NCBI RefSeq assembly: GCF_000428945.1 | Contig: NZ_AUAX01000002.1 | Coordinates: 434,001-498,000, forward strand | Reading direction: 5' to 3' | DNA from: Hamadaea tsunoensis DSM 44101 | Lineage (GTDB): Bacteria; Actinomycetota; Actinomycetes; Mycobacteriales; Micromonosporaceae | DNA length: 64,000 bases | Shown here: positions 7,798-16,154 of the stretch, one piece after another | Position numbering within the stretch: position 1 is the first letter of the stretch | Layout of the letters: each line of letters starts with the position of its first letter | Made by a program: the position numbers and the translations under genes | The notes under the pieces: model-generated | Database searches by the model: none | Seen by the model: the letters and a program-made list of their open reading frames with translations, nothing else | What the model was told of the DNA's origin: nothing

Positions 7798-8313
7798 ATG
7801 GAAGCGACGCTGAGCGACCGGCTCGACCGGATGGTCGTCACGGCGTCCACCTCGGACGGCGCGCTGTCGGCCGAGCTGTACGACCGCGACCAGGTACGCA
7901 TCACCTTCGAGCAGGGCAGCTACCGCTGGCTGGACGAGCGGACCCTGGAACGACACCTGGTCTCGCTGGCCCGGGTGCTGTGGTCGCGCCGGATGCGCGA
8001 GTTCTGGATGATCATGGGCGAGGTCAGCGACTACGCCTATACGGCCGAGCCCCTTCCGGTGACGCCGGCGCAGCAGGAGTTCGTGGAGCGGCGCGAGAAC
8101 ATCGTCGCGCGCGGCGCGTCCGCCGACGGCCGCGTCCAGCTGTCCGTCCGGGGCATGCACGAATGGAAGGCCGTCGTCCGGGACGGCACGCTGACCGAGA
8201 TCGGCCCGGACGACTTCGTGGCGGGCGTGCGTACGGCGGCCGAGCAGCTGATCGCCGACCAGCTCGCGCAGATCACCGCCGTCAAGAACGACCTGGCCGA
8301 CCGGCTGGACTGA
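7798..8313 (+). CDS. Small ESX-associated protein, YbaB/EspG-like in context
   Basis: 171 residues. The start ATG 7798 is preferred because GAGGGGGAG precedes it and it lies 10 bp after the stop of the WXG-like gene; a start at 7777 would overlap that gene. The protein has an N-terminal helix (SDRLDRMVVTAS), a beta-rich middle and a C-terminal helix (AAEQLIADQLAQITAVKNDL). This helix-sheet-helix layout resembles YbaB-like proteins encoded in many actinobacterial ESX-linked clusters. The match is by layout only, so I call it a hypothetical member of the cluster. Confidence 0.6.
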   Translation: MEATLSDRLDRMVVTASTSDGALSAELYDRDQVRITFEQGSYRWLDERTLERHLVSLARVLWSRRMREFWMIMGEVSDYAYTAEPLPVTPAQQEFVERRENIVARGASADGRVQLSVRGMHEWKAVVRDGTLTEIGPDDFVAGVRTAAEQLIADQLAQITAVKNDLADRLD

Positions 8314-8431
8314 GTCGTACAGGTCTTCGAGCAGGCCGCCGCCGCCCGCGTCCTCCGTGCGGGTGACGGCGGCCCGAGAACGGGCCGGACCGGTTGTCGA
8401 AATCGAATTCGATAAATACTATCCCGAGATT

Positions 8432-8445
8432 GGAAAGCGCTTTCC
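8432..8445. promoter_or_regulatory. Perfect 14-bp LacI-family operator upstream of the pectate lyase gene
   Basis: GGAAAGCGCTTTCC is a perfect palindrome with the central CG of LacI/GalR-family operators. It lies 103 bp upstream of the pectate lyase ATG, in an AT-richer patch (AATTCGATAAATACTATCCC) that may hold the promoter. It probably mediates carbohydrate-responsive repression; the regulator gene is not in this window. Confidence 0.7.
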
Positions 8446-8547
8446 GCTTTCCGGAACCGTGCAAGGCCCCGACCGCCTGCGCCCGGTAACGGCCGCCGCC
8501 CGGCGGTCCCGGCGGTGGGGTCTCGTCCCAACGGGAGGTATCCGTCC

Positions 8548-9585
8548 ATGTCCACTCTCACTCCACGGGCACATCGTCAGGGGGGCCGCCTGCGGGCGGC
8601 CGGCTGGCGCGTACCGCTGGCCCTCGCGGCCGTCGCGGCACTGACCACCATCGGCGCGTCGACCTTCGCCCCGGCCGCGTACGCCTCGACCTGGAACCAG
8701 GAAGGCTGGTCGACTATGGCCGGCGGCACCAACGGCGGGGGCACCGGCCCGGTCGTCACGGTGACCTCGCTGTCCGCCCTGACCAGCGCGGCGGCGTCGA
8801 GCACGCAGCAGACGATCAACGTCAACGGCCGGTTCACCTGCTCGGCCGAGATCAAGGTCGCCTCGAACAAGACGATCTACGGCGTCGGCGCGAGCTCCGG
8901 GCTGACCGGCTGCGGGCTGGGCCTCAAGGGCGTCAACAACGTGATCATCCGCAACATGAACATCGCCAAGGTCCCGGCCAGCGTGGGCAACGGCGACGCG
9001 ATCCACATCGAGAAGTCGACCCACCTGTGGATCGACCACAACGACCTGTCGAGCGACACGAGCCACGGCACGGACTACTACGACGGGCTCATCGACATCA
9101 CGCACGCCGGCGACTACATCACGGTGTCGTGGAACAAGGAGCACGACCACATCAAGTGCGACCTGCTCGGGCACAGCGACGACAACGCGTCCGAGGACAC
9201 CGGGCACCTGCGCGTGACCTACCACGACAACTGGTTCGCCAACTGCGACCAGCGCGGGCCGCGCGTACGCTTCGGCAACCCGGTGCACGTCTACAACAAC
9301 TACTACTCGAACAGCGGCACCTACGGCGTCGCGTCGACCTGCAACGCGGGCGTGTTCGTGCAGAACAACTACTTCGAGAACACGCCGAACTCGGTGGTGA
9401 CCGCGACCGGCAGTTCGCCCTCGGGCAACGTGAAGGCGTCGGGCAACTACCTCGTGAACTCGGGTACGCCCGCGACCCGGAACTCGGGCAGCGTGGCGGC
9501 GATCCCCTACTCGTACACGCTGGACTCGGGCAGCGCCGTCAAGTCGATCGTGACGAGCCAGGCCGGCACCGGCAAGGTCGTCTGA
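8548..9585 (+). CDS. Secreted pectate lyase, polysaccharide lyase family 1
   Basis: 345 residues. A twin-basic N-region and hydrophobic core end in the signal cleavage region AAYAS near residue 44. The mature protein is a parallel beta-helix with PL1 hallmarks: WIDHNDLSSD, YYDGLIDITHAGDYITVSWN, and RGPRVRFG carrying the catalytic arginine. PL1 enzymes cleave polygalacturonate by calcium-dependent beta-elimination outside the cell. No carbohydrate-binding module is attached. The start is chosen at ATG 8548 with GGGAGG eight bases upstream. The gene stands alone, with a LacI-type palindrome upstream and a strong hairpin downstream. Confidence 0.93.
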   Translation: MSTLTPRAHRQGGRLRAAGWRVPLALAAVAALTTIGASTFAPAAYASTWNQEGWSTMAGGTNGGGTGPVVTVTSLSALTSAAASSTQQTINVNGRFTCSAEIKVASNKTIYGVGASSGLTGCGLGLKGVNNVIIRNMNIAKVPASVGNGDAIHIEKSTHLWIDHNDLSSDTSHGTDYYDGLIDITHAGDYITVSWNKEHDHIKCDLLGHSDDNASEDTGHLRVTYHDNWFANCDQRGPRVRFGNPVHVYNNYYSNSGTYGVASTCNAGVFVQNNYFENTPNSVVTATGSSPSGNVKASGNYLVNSGTPATRNSGSVAAIPYSYTLDSGSAVKSIVTSQAGTGKVV

Positions 9586-9629
9586 GCCGCGTTCCGATTC
9601 GCACTCTGATCCAGGTTCCGATCCATCAG

Positions 9630-9666
9630 GCACGGGCGTCCGTCCACACCGGACGGGCGCCCGTGC
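9630..9666. terminator. Bidirectional hairpin between convergent pectate lyase and lipoprotein genes
   Basis: GCACGGGCG (9630-9638) pairs with CGCCCGTGC (9658-9666), and inner CCGTCC pairs with GGACGG, leaving one mismatch and a 5-nt loop. It lies between two convergent genes. There is no long T-tract on either side, as is common in high-GC actinomycetes. Confidence 0.65.
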
Positions 9667-9693
9667 GCCACCGGGGGCCCGGTCGGGCGGACG

Positions 9694-10548
9694 TCAGATG
9701 CCGGGCTCTTCGTAGGTCGGGAGCCCGTATGCCAGGGCGACGGGGTTCCACGCGTTGACGAACCGCTGCTTCGTCCTCGTGGCCGTCTTCGACGCGGCCA
9801 TTCCCTGCTGGTAGTTGGAGTCGTGGCCGCAGCCCGACGCCTGGACGTGCTCGCCCCAGCGGACGAAGGCCAGGTCCGCCTCCCGGGACGAGTTCAGTGC
9901 GCTGATCAGGGTGCCGCGCAGCGAAGGGCCGCTGGGAAGGGCCGACACGTCGAGTCCGTTCAGCGCCGCGACCTGACCCGCCCGGCCGCTCGCGACCGTC
10001 CGCAGGGACTGGGTCGCCCCGTACGCGTCGTGGCACGCGCCCAGGTCGTCCAGCGCGGCGAACAGCGCCTGGCGGCTGCGCCCGGACCAGCGGATGATGC
10101 CGTCGACCGTGGCCGCCTGATCGCGCGCGCCGGTGGCGACCGGGGCCGTGCGGGCGCTGCCCGTGGTGTGCAGTTCGATGGTCGCGGTGCTGCCCGGGGC
10201 GACCGTGATGGCCAGCCCGTTGCCGTCGCTGACGATGTACACGGTGCCTTCGACGTGCTCGATGCCGATCCCGGAGGACCCGCTGACGGCGAAGTTCGTG
10301 CCGACGCCGTACCCGGCGGCGTTGGTGTTGCTCACGATGATCGTGGGCTGGCCGGCCGCCTCGTCCGGCGAGAGGATCTTCTTGAGGTAGTCCGCCCCGA
10401 GGGACACGATGACCTCCTCGCCGATCTTCAGCAGTATGGTGCCCGCCTCCCGCGCGGCGGCCGCACAGCCCGATGCGAGGAGCGCCACGGACATCAGCGT
10501 GGCGAGCAGAGCGGTCAGGGAATTCTGCGAAAGGAGCCGGGGTGTCAT
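9694..10548 (-). CDS. Putative lipoprotein of unknown function
   Basis: About 284 residues. The N-terminus is a lipoprotein signal with hydrophobic core LLATLMSVALLASGC, so Cys near residue 27 would be lipidated. Then comes a helix (KIGEEVIVSLGADYLKKIL), a beta-rich domain with Gly/Thr/Val repeats, and a C-terminal Trp/Cys-containing region (NAWNPVALAYGLPTYEEPG). I do not recognise the family. ATG 10548 is chosen because the signal peptide begins directly there; GTG 10554 is an alternative. It has its own upstream region of 287 bp to the marR gene, in which I see no other feature beyond a small GC hairpin at 10811-10824. Confidence 0.7.
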   Translation of the reverse strand: MTPRLLSQNSLTALLATLMSVALLASGCAAAAREAGTILLKIGEEVIVSLGADYLKKILSPDEAAGQPTIIVSNTNAAGYGVGTNFAVSGSSGIGIEHVEGTVYIVSDGNGLAITVAPGSTATIELHTTGSARTAPVATGARDQAATVDGIIRWSGRSRQALFAALDDLGACHDAYGATQSLRTVASGRAGQVAALNGLDVSALPSGPSLRGTLISALNSSREADLAFVRWGEHVQASGCGHDSNYQQGMAASKTATRTKQRFVNAWNPVALAYGLPTYEEPGI

Positions 10549-10835
10549 GGTCACCGCACCGTTCACGCCGCGATCGGCAGCGACTCGGGGAATGCTGTCC
10601 GGCCGAGCGTAGGAACGCCCTCGCACCCCGACAAGCAGCGCCGGCGCGGTTCAGACCGATGTCCGCGGCTCTCACCGGACCGTCGGATCGCGGCCGGGTT
10701 CATCCGAAACGCGGCCCGCGGCGCGCCTGACCGCGCGCTCCGCCCGGCGTCCCGGCGGACCTGCCGGCCATGACGGCCGACTTCCGGACACCCTCTTGCC
10801 TCAGGCGGCCCGCCCGGTCGGGCGAGACCTCTCGC

Positions 10836-11318
10836 CTACTTGGCGCGCCGCCGGGGCGGCTGATCGCACGAGACGAACGTCTTCAGCCGCCCGTGCACGA
10901 GCTGGCTCAGGCCGCCGACCAACCCGTCGCGTACCGCGGGGTCGATCGTCGAGAGGATCTCGGCCTGCGTACGCTCGATGACGACGTCGGCCTTCCCGAG
11001 CACCTTCCGGCCCTTCGGCGTGACGTTGATGATCCAGGCCCGGCGATCCACACTGGACGGGCGGCGCTCGACCAGGCCCTCCTTCTCCAGCTTGTCGATG
11101 ACGACGACCATGGTCGTCTTGTCCAGGCCGCACAGGTCGGCCAGCTCGCGCTGGGTCAGGTCGCTGTCCTTGGCCCGCTCCAGCAGCCAGCGGTCACGCG
11201 GCGTGATGCCGAGATCGGCGAGACCGGCCGTCTCCTCCGTCAGCAGCGCATGATGCGCCCAGGACAGCAGGAACATGAGGTCGACCGGCCGGACCGACGC
11301 GTCGGGGCCTGCGTTCAT
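10836..11318 (-). CDS. MarR-family transcriptional regulator at the end of the PKS operon
   Basis: 160 residues with a MarR winged helix: LTQRELADLCGLDKTTMVVV as helix-turn-helix (near residue 57) and RRPSSVDRRAWIINVTPKGR as the wing. It lies 103 bp downstream of the FAD monooxygenase gene on the same strand, but the gap is AT-richer than its surroundings and could hold its own promoter. MarR proteins usually respond to phenolic or drug-like ligands, so sensing the polyketide or controlling the cluster is a reasonable guess. A perfect 12-bp palindrome covers its start codon and may be an autoregulatory site. Confidence 0.88.
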   Translation of the reverse strand: MNAGPDASVRPVDLMFLLSWAHHALLTEETAGLADLGITPRDRWLLERAKDSDLTQRELADLCGLDKTTMVVVIDKLEKEGLVERRPSSVDRRAWIINVTPKGRKVLGKADVVIERTQAEILSTIDPAVRDGLVGGLSQLVHGRLKTFVSCDQPPRRRAK

Positions 11319-11323
11319 GAACG
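11312..11323. promoter_or_regulatory. Palindrome CGTTCATGAACG over the marR start codon
   Basis: A perfect 12-bp palindrome contains the ATG of marR (CAT at 11316-11318 on this strand). TACGAT, a good -10, lies at 11325-11330 on the minus strand, with TTGAAA further upstream at about 11343-11348 but with only a 14-bp spacer. If this promoter is used the mRNA would be nearly leaderless and the palindrome would cover its transcription start. Confidence 0.5.
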
Positions 11324-11421
11324 TATCGTAAATGGCTTAGGTGTTTTCAAGATAGTTTCGTGTTAAACCAAGTCCTCCATCGAAAGGAAAACAGCCGAGT
11401 ACACCAGTGCTGACCGGCCGA

Positions 11422-13005
11422 TCAGCCGGTCGCGACGGGCAGTTCGGCCAGCACGCCGGACAGCAGTTCGGCCACCAGCGCCCGCACGGCCGCGGGGTCG
11501 GCCGCGCCGCCGTAGACGTAGAAGTCCGGCCGCACGAGCACCGCGCGTACGCCATGTTCGGCGAAGAACGCGGTGTAGACCCCGTCGGTGTCCGCGACCT
11601 CGCCGTCGCCGGCCGGGCTGTCGGCGGGCAGGACGGTGACGACCTGGCCGCCGACCGGATCGAGGGCCGACCGGTCCACCGGCGCGTCCGGCGTCGTCAG
11701 CAGCACGAATCCCCGCCCCGCGATCTCGTCGAACGTCCCCGTACGCGAGCCCCGGCCGACGTTGCCCTGCGGCATGAGCAGTCCCGCCGGTGCGATCGGC
11801 GTACCGGCGGGGGCATGCAGCAGGCCGGTCTGCAGCGGATGCACGGGCGAACGCTGCTGGGCGGCCGCCGCCACCGGACGCTGCCGCGCCGCGATCATCA
11901 CCGTGTCCCGGTCGGCCGCCGCCCGCGGGTCGGTCTGGCAGATCACCTTGCCGAGGTTGACCGACATGCTCAGCGCGTGGCGTACGTGCTGGCGGCGCTC
12001 GGTCACGTAGCCGTCCAGCAGCGCCTCCCCGGCGACGCCCCGCAGCAGGAGGTCGAGCCGCCAGGCCAGGCTCGCCGCGTCCCGCAGCCCCGAACACATG
12101 CCCTGACCGGCGAAGGGCGGCATCACGTGCGCCGCGTCCCCGGCCAGCAGCAGGCGGCCGGAACGCCACTCGTTCGCGTACCGGGCGGTGAAGCTGTAGA
12201 CGTGGAAGCGTTCCAGCGTCGCGTGGTCCGGGTCCACATCGAACAGTGCGAGCAGCTGCCACGCCGCCTCGGCGCTGTAGAGGTCCTCGACGCTCTCCCC
12301 GTCGACGCGCATGAACTCCCACCGGCGGTGGCCGGGGCCGGCGGACACGGCGGTGCGCGGCCGGGCCGGGTCGCAGACCTGGAGGTTGTTGGGGCGGAAC
12401 GGCACCGGCTCGGCCAGGGCGACGTCGCAGATCAACCAGTCGTGCGAGAAGCCCAGGTCCGTGAGGGACGTGCCGATCCGCTCACGCACGAAGCTGTTCG
12501 CGCCGTCGCACCCGACCACCCAGCGCGCCGTCCAGGTGCGACGCTCGCCGTCGACCGCCGCCGCGACGACTGTGACGCCGTCCACCCGCCCGGCCAGGTC
12601 GGAGTGGTCGGTCAGCTCCACCACCTCGAAGCCGCGCATCACCTCCACCGTCGGCAGCGCGGCGCCGCGCTCGATGAGCGCCGCCTCCAGCGCGGGCTGA
12701 TACATCGACGTCGAGTCCGGCCACAGGCACCGGCCGACCTCGTTCACGTCGATCTCCAGCAGCTTGTCCCCCGCCGCGTTCACGAAGGTGTAGTCGTGCG
12801 ACGGCTCACCGATCTCACCGATGATGCCCGCGACGCCCGCCGACGCGAGGATCCGCGCGCCCTCCGTGTCGAACGCCACCGCGCGCGGCATCGGGTAGGG
12901 CCGGGGCCAGCGCTCGACGACGCGTACCCGCCAGCCCTGCTGGCCCAGCAGGACGGCCAGCGTCTGCCCCACCGGCCCGTAGCCCACGATCAGCACGTCG
13001 TCCAT
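11422..13005 (-). CDS. FAD-dependent aromatic monooxygenase (MhpA/Rif-Orf19-like)
   Basis: 527 residues of the class A flavoprotein hydroxylases. It has the GxGxxG motif in GYGPVGQTLAVLLGQQG (residues 8-24), the DG motif near GCDGANSFVR, and the GD motif RLLLAGDAAHVMPPFAGQG near residue 290, followed by a thioredoxin-like C-terminal domain. Relatives hydroxylate phenolic rings; the rifamycin homologue acts on the benzenic ring of a tetraketide-stage intermediate. It begins two bases after the PKS3 stop, so it is translationally coupled to the PKS operon and is the best tailoring-enzyme candidate. Regiochemistry cannot be predicted from sequence alone. Confidence 0.9.
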   Translation of the reverse strand: MDDVLIVGYGPVGQTLAVLLGQQGWRVRVVERWPRPYPMPRAVAFDTEGARILASAGVAGIIGEIGEPSHDYTFVNAAGDKLLEIDVNEVGRCLWPDSTSMYQPALEAALIERGAALPTVEVMRGFEVVELTDHSDLAGRVDGVTVVAAAVDGERRTWTARWVVGCDGANSFVRERIGTSLTDLGFSHDWLICDVALAEPVPFRPNNLQVCDPARPRTAVSAGPGHRRWEFMRVDGESVEDLYSAEAAWQLLALFDVDPDHATLERFHVYSFTARYANEWRSGRLLLAGDAAHVMPPFAGQGMCSGLRDAASLAWRLDLLLRGVAGEALLDGYVTERRQHVRHALSMSVNLGKVICQTDPRAAADRDTVMIAARQRPVAAAAQQRSPVHPLQTGLLHAPAGTPIAPAGLLMPQGNVGRGSRTGTFDEIAGRGFVLLTTPDAPVDRSALDPVGGQVVTVLPADSPAGDGEVADTDGVYTAFFAEHGVRAVLVRPDFYVYGGAADPAAVRALVAELLSGVLAELPVATG

Positions 13006-13007
13006 GG

Positions 13008-16000
13008 TCAGGCCCCTTCCGGCGTACGCAGCTGGCCGTCGAGGTAGTCCGCGACGAGCCCGGGCGTCGGGTGGTCGAACAGCAGCATCGGCGTCAGCAC
13101 GAGACCGGTCGCGGCCATCAGCCGGTTACGCAGCTCGACGGCGGTCAGCGAGTTGAAGCCGACCTCGAAGAACGGGCTGTCCGCCGCCAGCGGCGCGACG
13201 ATCGGCACCTCCAGCGGGGTCTTGCCCGCCTCGGCGACCACGAGGTCCACCAGGTACGCCCGCCGCTCCGGTCCGGCCAGCGCGGACAGCTCGGCGACGA
13301 GGGCGAGCCGGACGGCGTCGTTGCCCTGCGGCGGTTCCGGTACGCCGTCCGGCGCCGCGGCCGGGGACGGGATCTCCGGCGGGGTCTGCTCGGTCACGGT
13401 GGCCTCCCTGCTGAGCCAGTAGCGCTGGCGTTGGAACGGATAGGTGGGCAGGTCGATGGTGTCGCCGCGGGGCACGGTGAGGGCCGGCCCGATGACGGCC
13501 AGCCGGGCGATCGCGGTCAGGGCGTCGGGCAGCAGCGGGATCGCGGTCACGCCTTCGGCGACGGTCTGCTGCGCCAGCGCGGTCAGTACGCCGCCCGGAC
13601 CGGCCTCGACGAACGTGGTGACGCCGTCGGCGTACATGCGCTGGACGGCGGCCGCGAAGCGGACCGGTTCGCGTACCTGGCGGATCCAGTAGCGCGGATC
13701 GGTCACCGGGCCGGCCGCGTCGTCCTGACCGGTGGTCGCGATCGGGATCCGCGGCGGGTGGAACGCGGCGGCCTCGACGACGGCGGCGTACTCGGCGAGC
13801 ATCGGTTCCATCAGCGGGGAGTGGAACGCGTGGCTCACGGTGAGGGCCTTGGTCTTCCAGCCCCGCTCCTCGGCCGCCCGCGCGATGCCGGCCAGGGCCG
13901 TGCTGTCCCCGGACACGACCACCGAACTCGGGGCGTTGACGGCCGCCAGGCTCACCCGGTCCTCGTGGCCGGCGAGCAGCGGCGCGATGTCCACTTCGGA
14001 CGCGCGTACCGCCAGCATGCCGCCGCCCTCGGGCAACGCCTGCATGAGGCGGCCGCGGGCGGCGACGACGCGTACGGCGTCGTCGAGCGACCAGACTCCG
14101 GCCACGTACGCGGCGGTCAGCTCGCCGATCGAGTGGCCGGCCAGGACGTCGGGTTCGATCCCCCAGCTCGCCAGGAACCGGAAGGCCGCCGCCTCGACGG
14201 CGAACAGCGCGGCCTGTGTGTAGACGGTCCGGTCCAGCCAGCCGGCCGCGTCCGACCCGGGCTCGGCGAAGACCACGTCGGCCACCCGGTGGGGGACGTG
14301 CCCGGCCTCCACGAGGTGCTCGTCCAGCCCCCGCGTGACCTCGTCGAACGCCTCCCGGTACGCGGAGAACGCCGCGTACAGGTCGCGGCCCATTCCGATC
14401 CGCTGGGCGCCCTGCCCCGTGAACAGGACGCCGAGCCGCCCGGCGGACACCCGGCCGGAGATCGCCGGGCCGTCGGTGTTCTCCAGTGCCGCAACGGGTT
14501 CGTCGACGGAGGCACCGCCGACCGGCACCGCGACCCGGTGTTCCAGCAGCGCGCGGGAGGTCGCCAGCGACCAGCCGACGTCCACCGGACGCGCCGCGCC
14601 CGACCGCAGCCGCGCGGCGAGCCCGGCGGCCTGTTCCCGCACCGCCGCCGCGGACCGCCCGGACAGCACCCACACCGTCGGACCCTCGCCGTCGGGCGCG
14701 GCCGGGGTCTCTTGAGTGGGCGCCTCCTCGACGATGACGTGGGCGTTCGTGCCGCTCACCCCGAACGCCGACACCGCTCCCCGGCGCGGCCGGCCCTCGA
14801 CGGCCGGCCAGTTCCGGGCGGAGCGCAGCAGCGCCACCGAGCCCGCTTCCCAGTCCACCTTGGACGACGGCTCGTCGATGTGCAGCGTCCGCGGCATGAC
14901 CTCGTTGCGCAGCGCCAGGACCACCTTCATGACACCCGCGACGCCCGCGGCCGCCTGCGCGTGGCCGATGTTCGACTTCAGCGTCCCCAGCCAGAGCGGA
15001 TCGTCCGGCGACCGGTCGCGGCCGTAGGTCGCCAGCAGCGCCTGGGCCTCGATCGGGTCGCCGAGCGTCGTGCCGGTGCCGTGCCCCTCGACGAGGTCCA
15101 CGTCGGCCGGGGCCAGCCCGGCCGAGGCGAGCGCCCGGCGGATGACCCGCTGCTGGGCCGGGCCGTTCGGCGCGGTGAGCCCGTTCGAGGCGCCGTCGGA
15201 GTTCACCGCGGAACCGCGGAGCACGGCCAGCACCGGATGCCCGTTGCGCCGCGCGTCGGAGAGCCGTTCCAGCAGCAGGACACCCGCTCCCTCGGACCAG
15301 ATGGTCCCGTCGGCGCCGTCCGCGTACGCCTTGATGCGGCCGTCCCGGGCCAGGGCCCGCTGCCGCGAGAAGTCGATGAACGAGTTCGGGGTCGCCATGA
15401 CGGTCACCCCGCCCGCCAGGGCCAGGGCGCACTCCCCCTGCCGCAGCGCCTGCATGGCGAGGTGGATGGTGACCAGCGACGACGAGCACGCGGTGTCGAC
15501 GGTCAGCACCGGACCGGTGAGCCCGAGCGCGTACGCGACCCGGCCGGACAGGACCGCCCCGGAGTTGCCCATGCTCAGGTACGCGTCCACGCCGTCCGGC
15601 AGCCGCGTGACGCCGGTCGCGTAGTCGTGGTACATCTGCCCGGCGAACACGCCGACTTCCTTGCCCCGCAGAGAAACGGGGTCGATCCGGGCCCGTTCGG
15701 CCGCCTCCCAGCAGATCTCCAGCAGCAGCCGCTGCTGCGGATCCATCGCCAGCGCCTCGCGGTCGGAGATGGCGAAGAAGCCGGCGTCGAACAGGGCCGC
15801 GTCGTGCAGGAAGCCGCCGTGGCGTACGTAGGTCTTGTTGAGCGCGTCGGGTTCGGTGGAGTGGATGGCGTCGACGTCCCAGCCCCGGTCGGCCGGGAAC
15901 TCGCTGATGCCGTCGACCCCGTCGGCGACGAGCCGCCACAGGTCGTCCGGCGTCCGCACCCCGCCGGGCAGCCGGCAGGCCATCGAGACGATCGCGATCG

Positions 16001-16154
16001 GCTCGGCGGCACTCGGCTCAGCCGCACCGGGCTCAGCGGCACCGGTTTCGGCGGCACCGGTTTCGGCGGCATCGGATCGGGCCCGGCGCAGCTGCTCGTT
16101 CTCCAGGAGCGCCGCGCGCAGCGCCTCCACCAGCCGCTCATCGGTGGCGGTCAT
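13008..16154 (-). CDS. Type I PKS, module 4: KS-AT-ACP, no reduction and no thioesterase
   Basis: 1,048 residues. An N-terminal docking helix (about 1-30) and an Ala/Glu/Pro-rich linker precede the KS from about residue 50. Its active site is intact: TACSSSL near 222, EGHGTGT and NIGHAQ. The AT has GHSIGE near 675 and HAFH, which predicts malonyl-CoA. A short linker leads directly to an ACP with GFNSL near residue 1000, so the usual Asp before the phosphopantetheine Ser is Asn. There is no KR, DH, ER or TE, and the protein ends soon after the ACP without a docking domain. It is therefore the likely last extender, leaving a beta-ketoacyl-ACP. Its ATG overlaps the PKS2 stop (ATGA). Confidence 0.95.
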   Translation of the reverse strand: MTATDERLVEALRAALLENEQLRRARSDAAETGAAETGAAEPGAAEPSAAEPIAIVSMACRLPGGVRTPDDLWRLVADGVDGISEFPADRGWDVDAIHSTEPDALNKTYVRHGGFLHDAALFDAGFFAISDREALAMDPQQRLLLEICWEAAERARIDPVSLRGKEVGVFAGQMYHDYATGVTRLPDGVDAYLSMGNSGAVLSGRVAYALGLTGPVLTVDTACSSSLVTIHLAMQALRQGECALALAGGVTVMATPNSFIDFSRQRALARDGRIKAYADGADGTIWSEGAGVLLLERLSDARRNGHPVLAVLRGSAVNSDGASNGLTAPNGPAQQRVIRRALASAGLAPADVDLVEGHGTGTTLGDPIEAQALLATYGRDRSPDDPLWLGTLKSNIGHAQAAAGVAGVMKVVLALRNEVMPRTLHIDEPSSKVDWEAGSVALLRSARNWPAVEGRPRRGAVSAFGVSGTNAHVIVEEAPTQETPAAPDGEGPTVWVLSGRSAAAVREQAAGLAARLRSGAARPVDVGWSLATSRALLEHRVAVPVGGASVDEPVAALENTDGPAISGRVSAGRLGVLFTGQGAQRIGMGRDLYAAFSAYREAFDEVTRGLDEHLVEAGHVPHRVADVVFAEPGSDAAGWLDRTVYTQAALFAVEAAAFRFLASWGIEPDVLAGHSIGELTAAYVAGVWSLDDAVRVVAARGRLMQALPEGGGMLAVRASEVDIAPLLAGHEDRVSLAAVNAPSSVVVSGDSTALAGIARAAEERGWKTKALTVSHAFHSPLMEPMLAEYAAVVEAAAFHPPRIPIATTGQDDAAGPVTDPRYWIRQVREPVRFAAAVQRMYADGVTTFVEAGPGGVLTALAQQTVAEGVTAIPLLPDALTAIARLAVIGPALTVPRGDTIDLPTYPFQRQRYWLSREATVTEQTPPEIPSPAAAPDGVPEPPQGNDAVRLALVAELSALAGPERRAYLVDLVVAEAGKTPLEVPIVAPLAADSPFFEVGFNSLTAVELRNRLMAATGLVLTPMLLFDHPTPGLVADYLDGQLRTPEGA
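16000..16070 (-). repeat. 15-bp in-frame tandem repeat in the PKS3 N-terminal linker
   Basis: About five units encode AAE(T/P)(G/S) between the docking helix and the KS. The units differ by silent and conservative changes, which suggests an older slippage expansion under coding constraint. It lengthens the flexible linker after the docking element. Confidence 0.8.
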
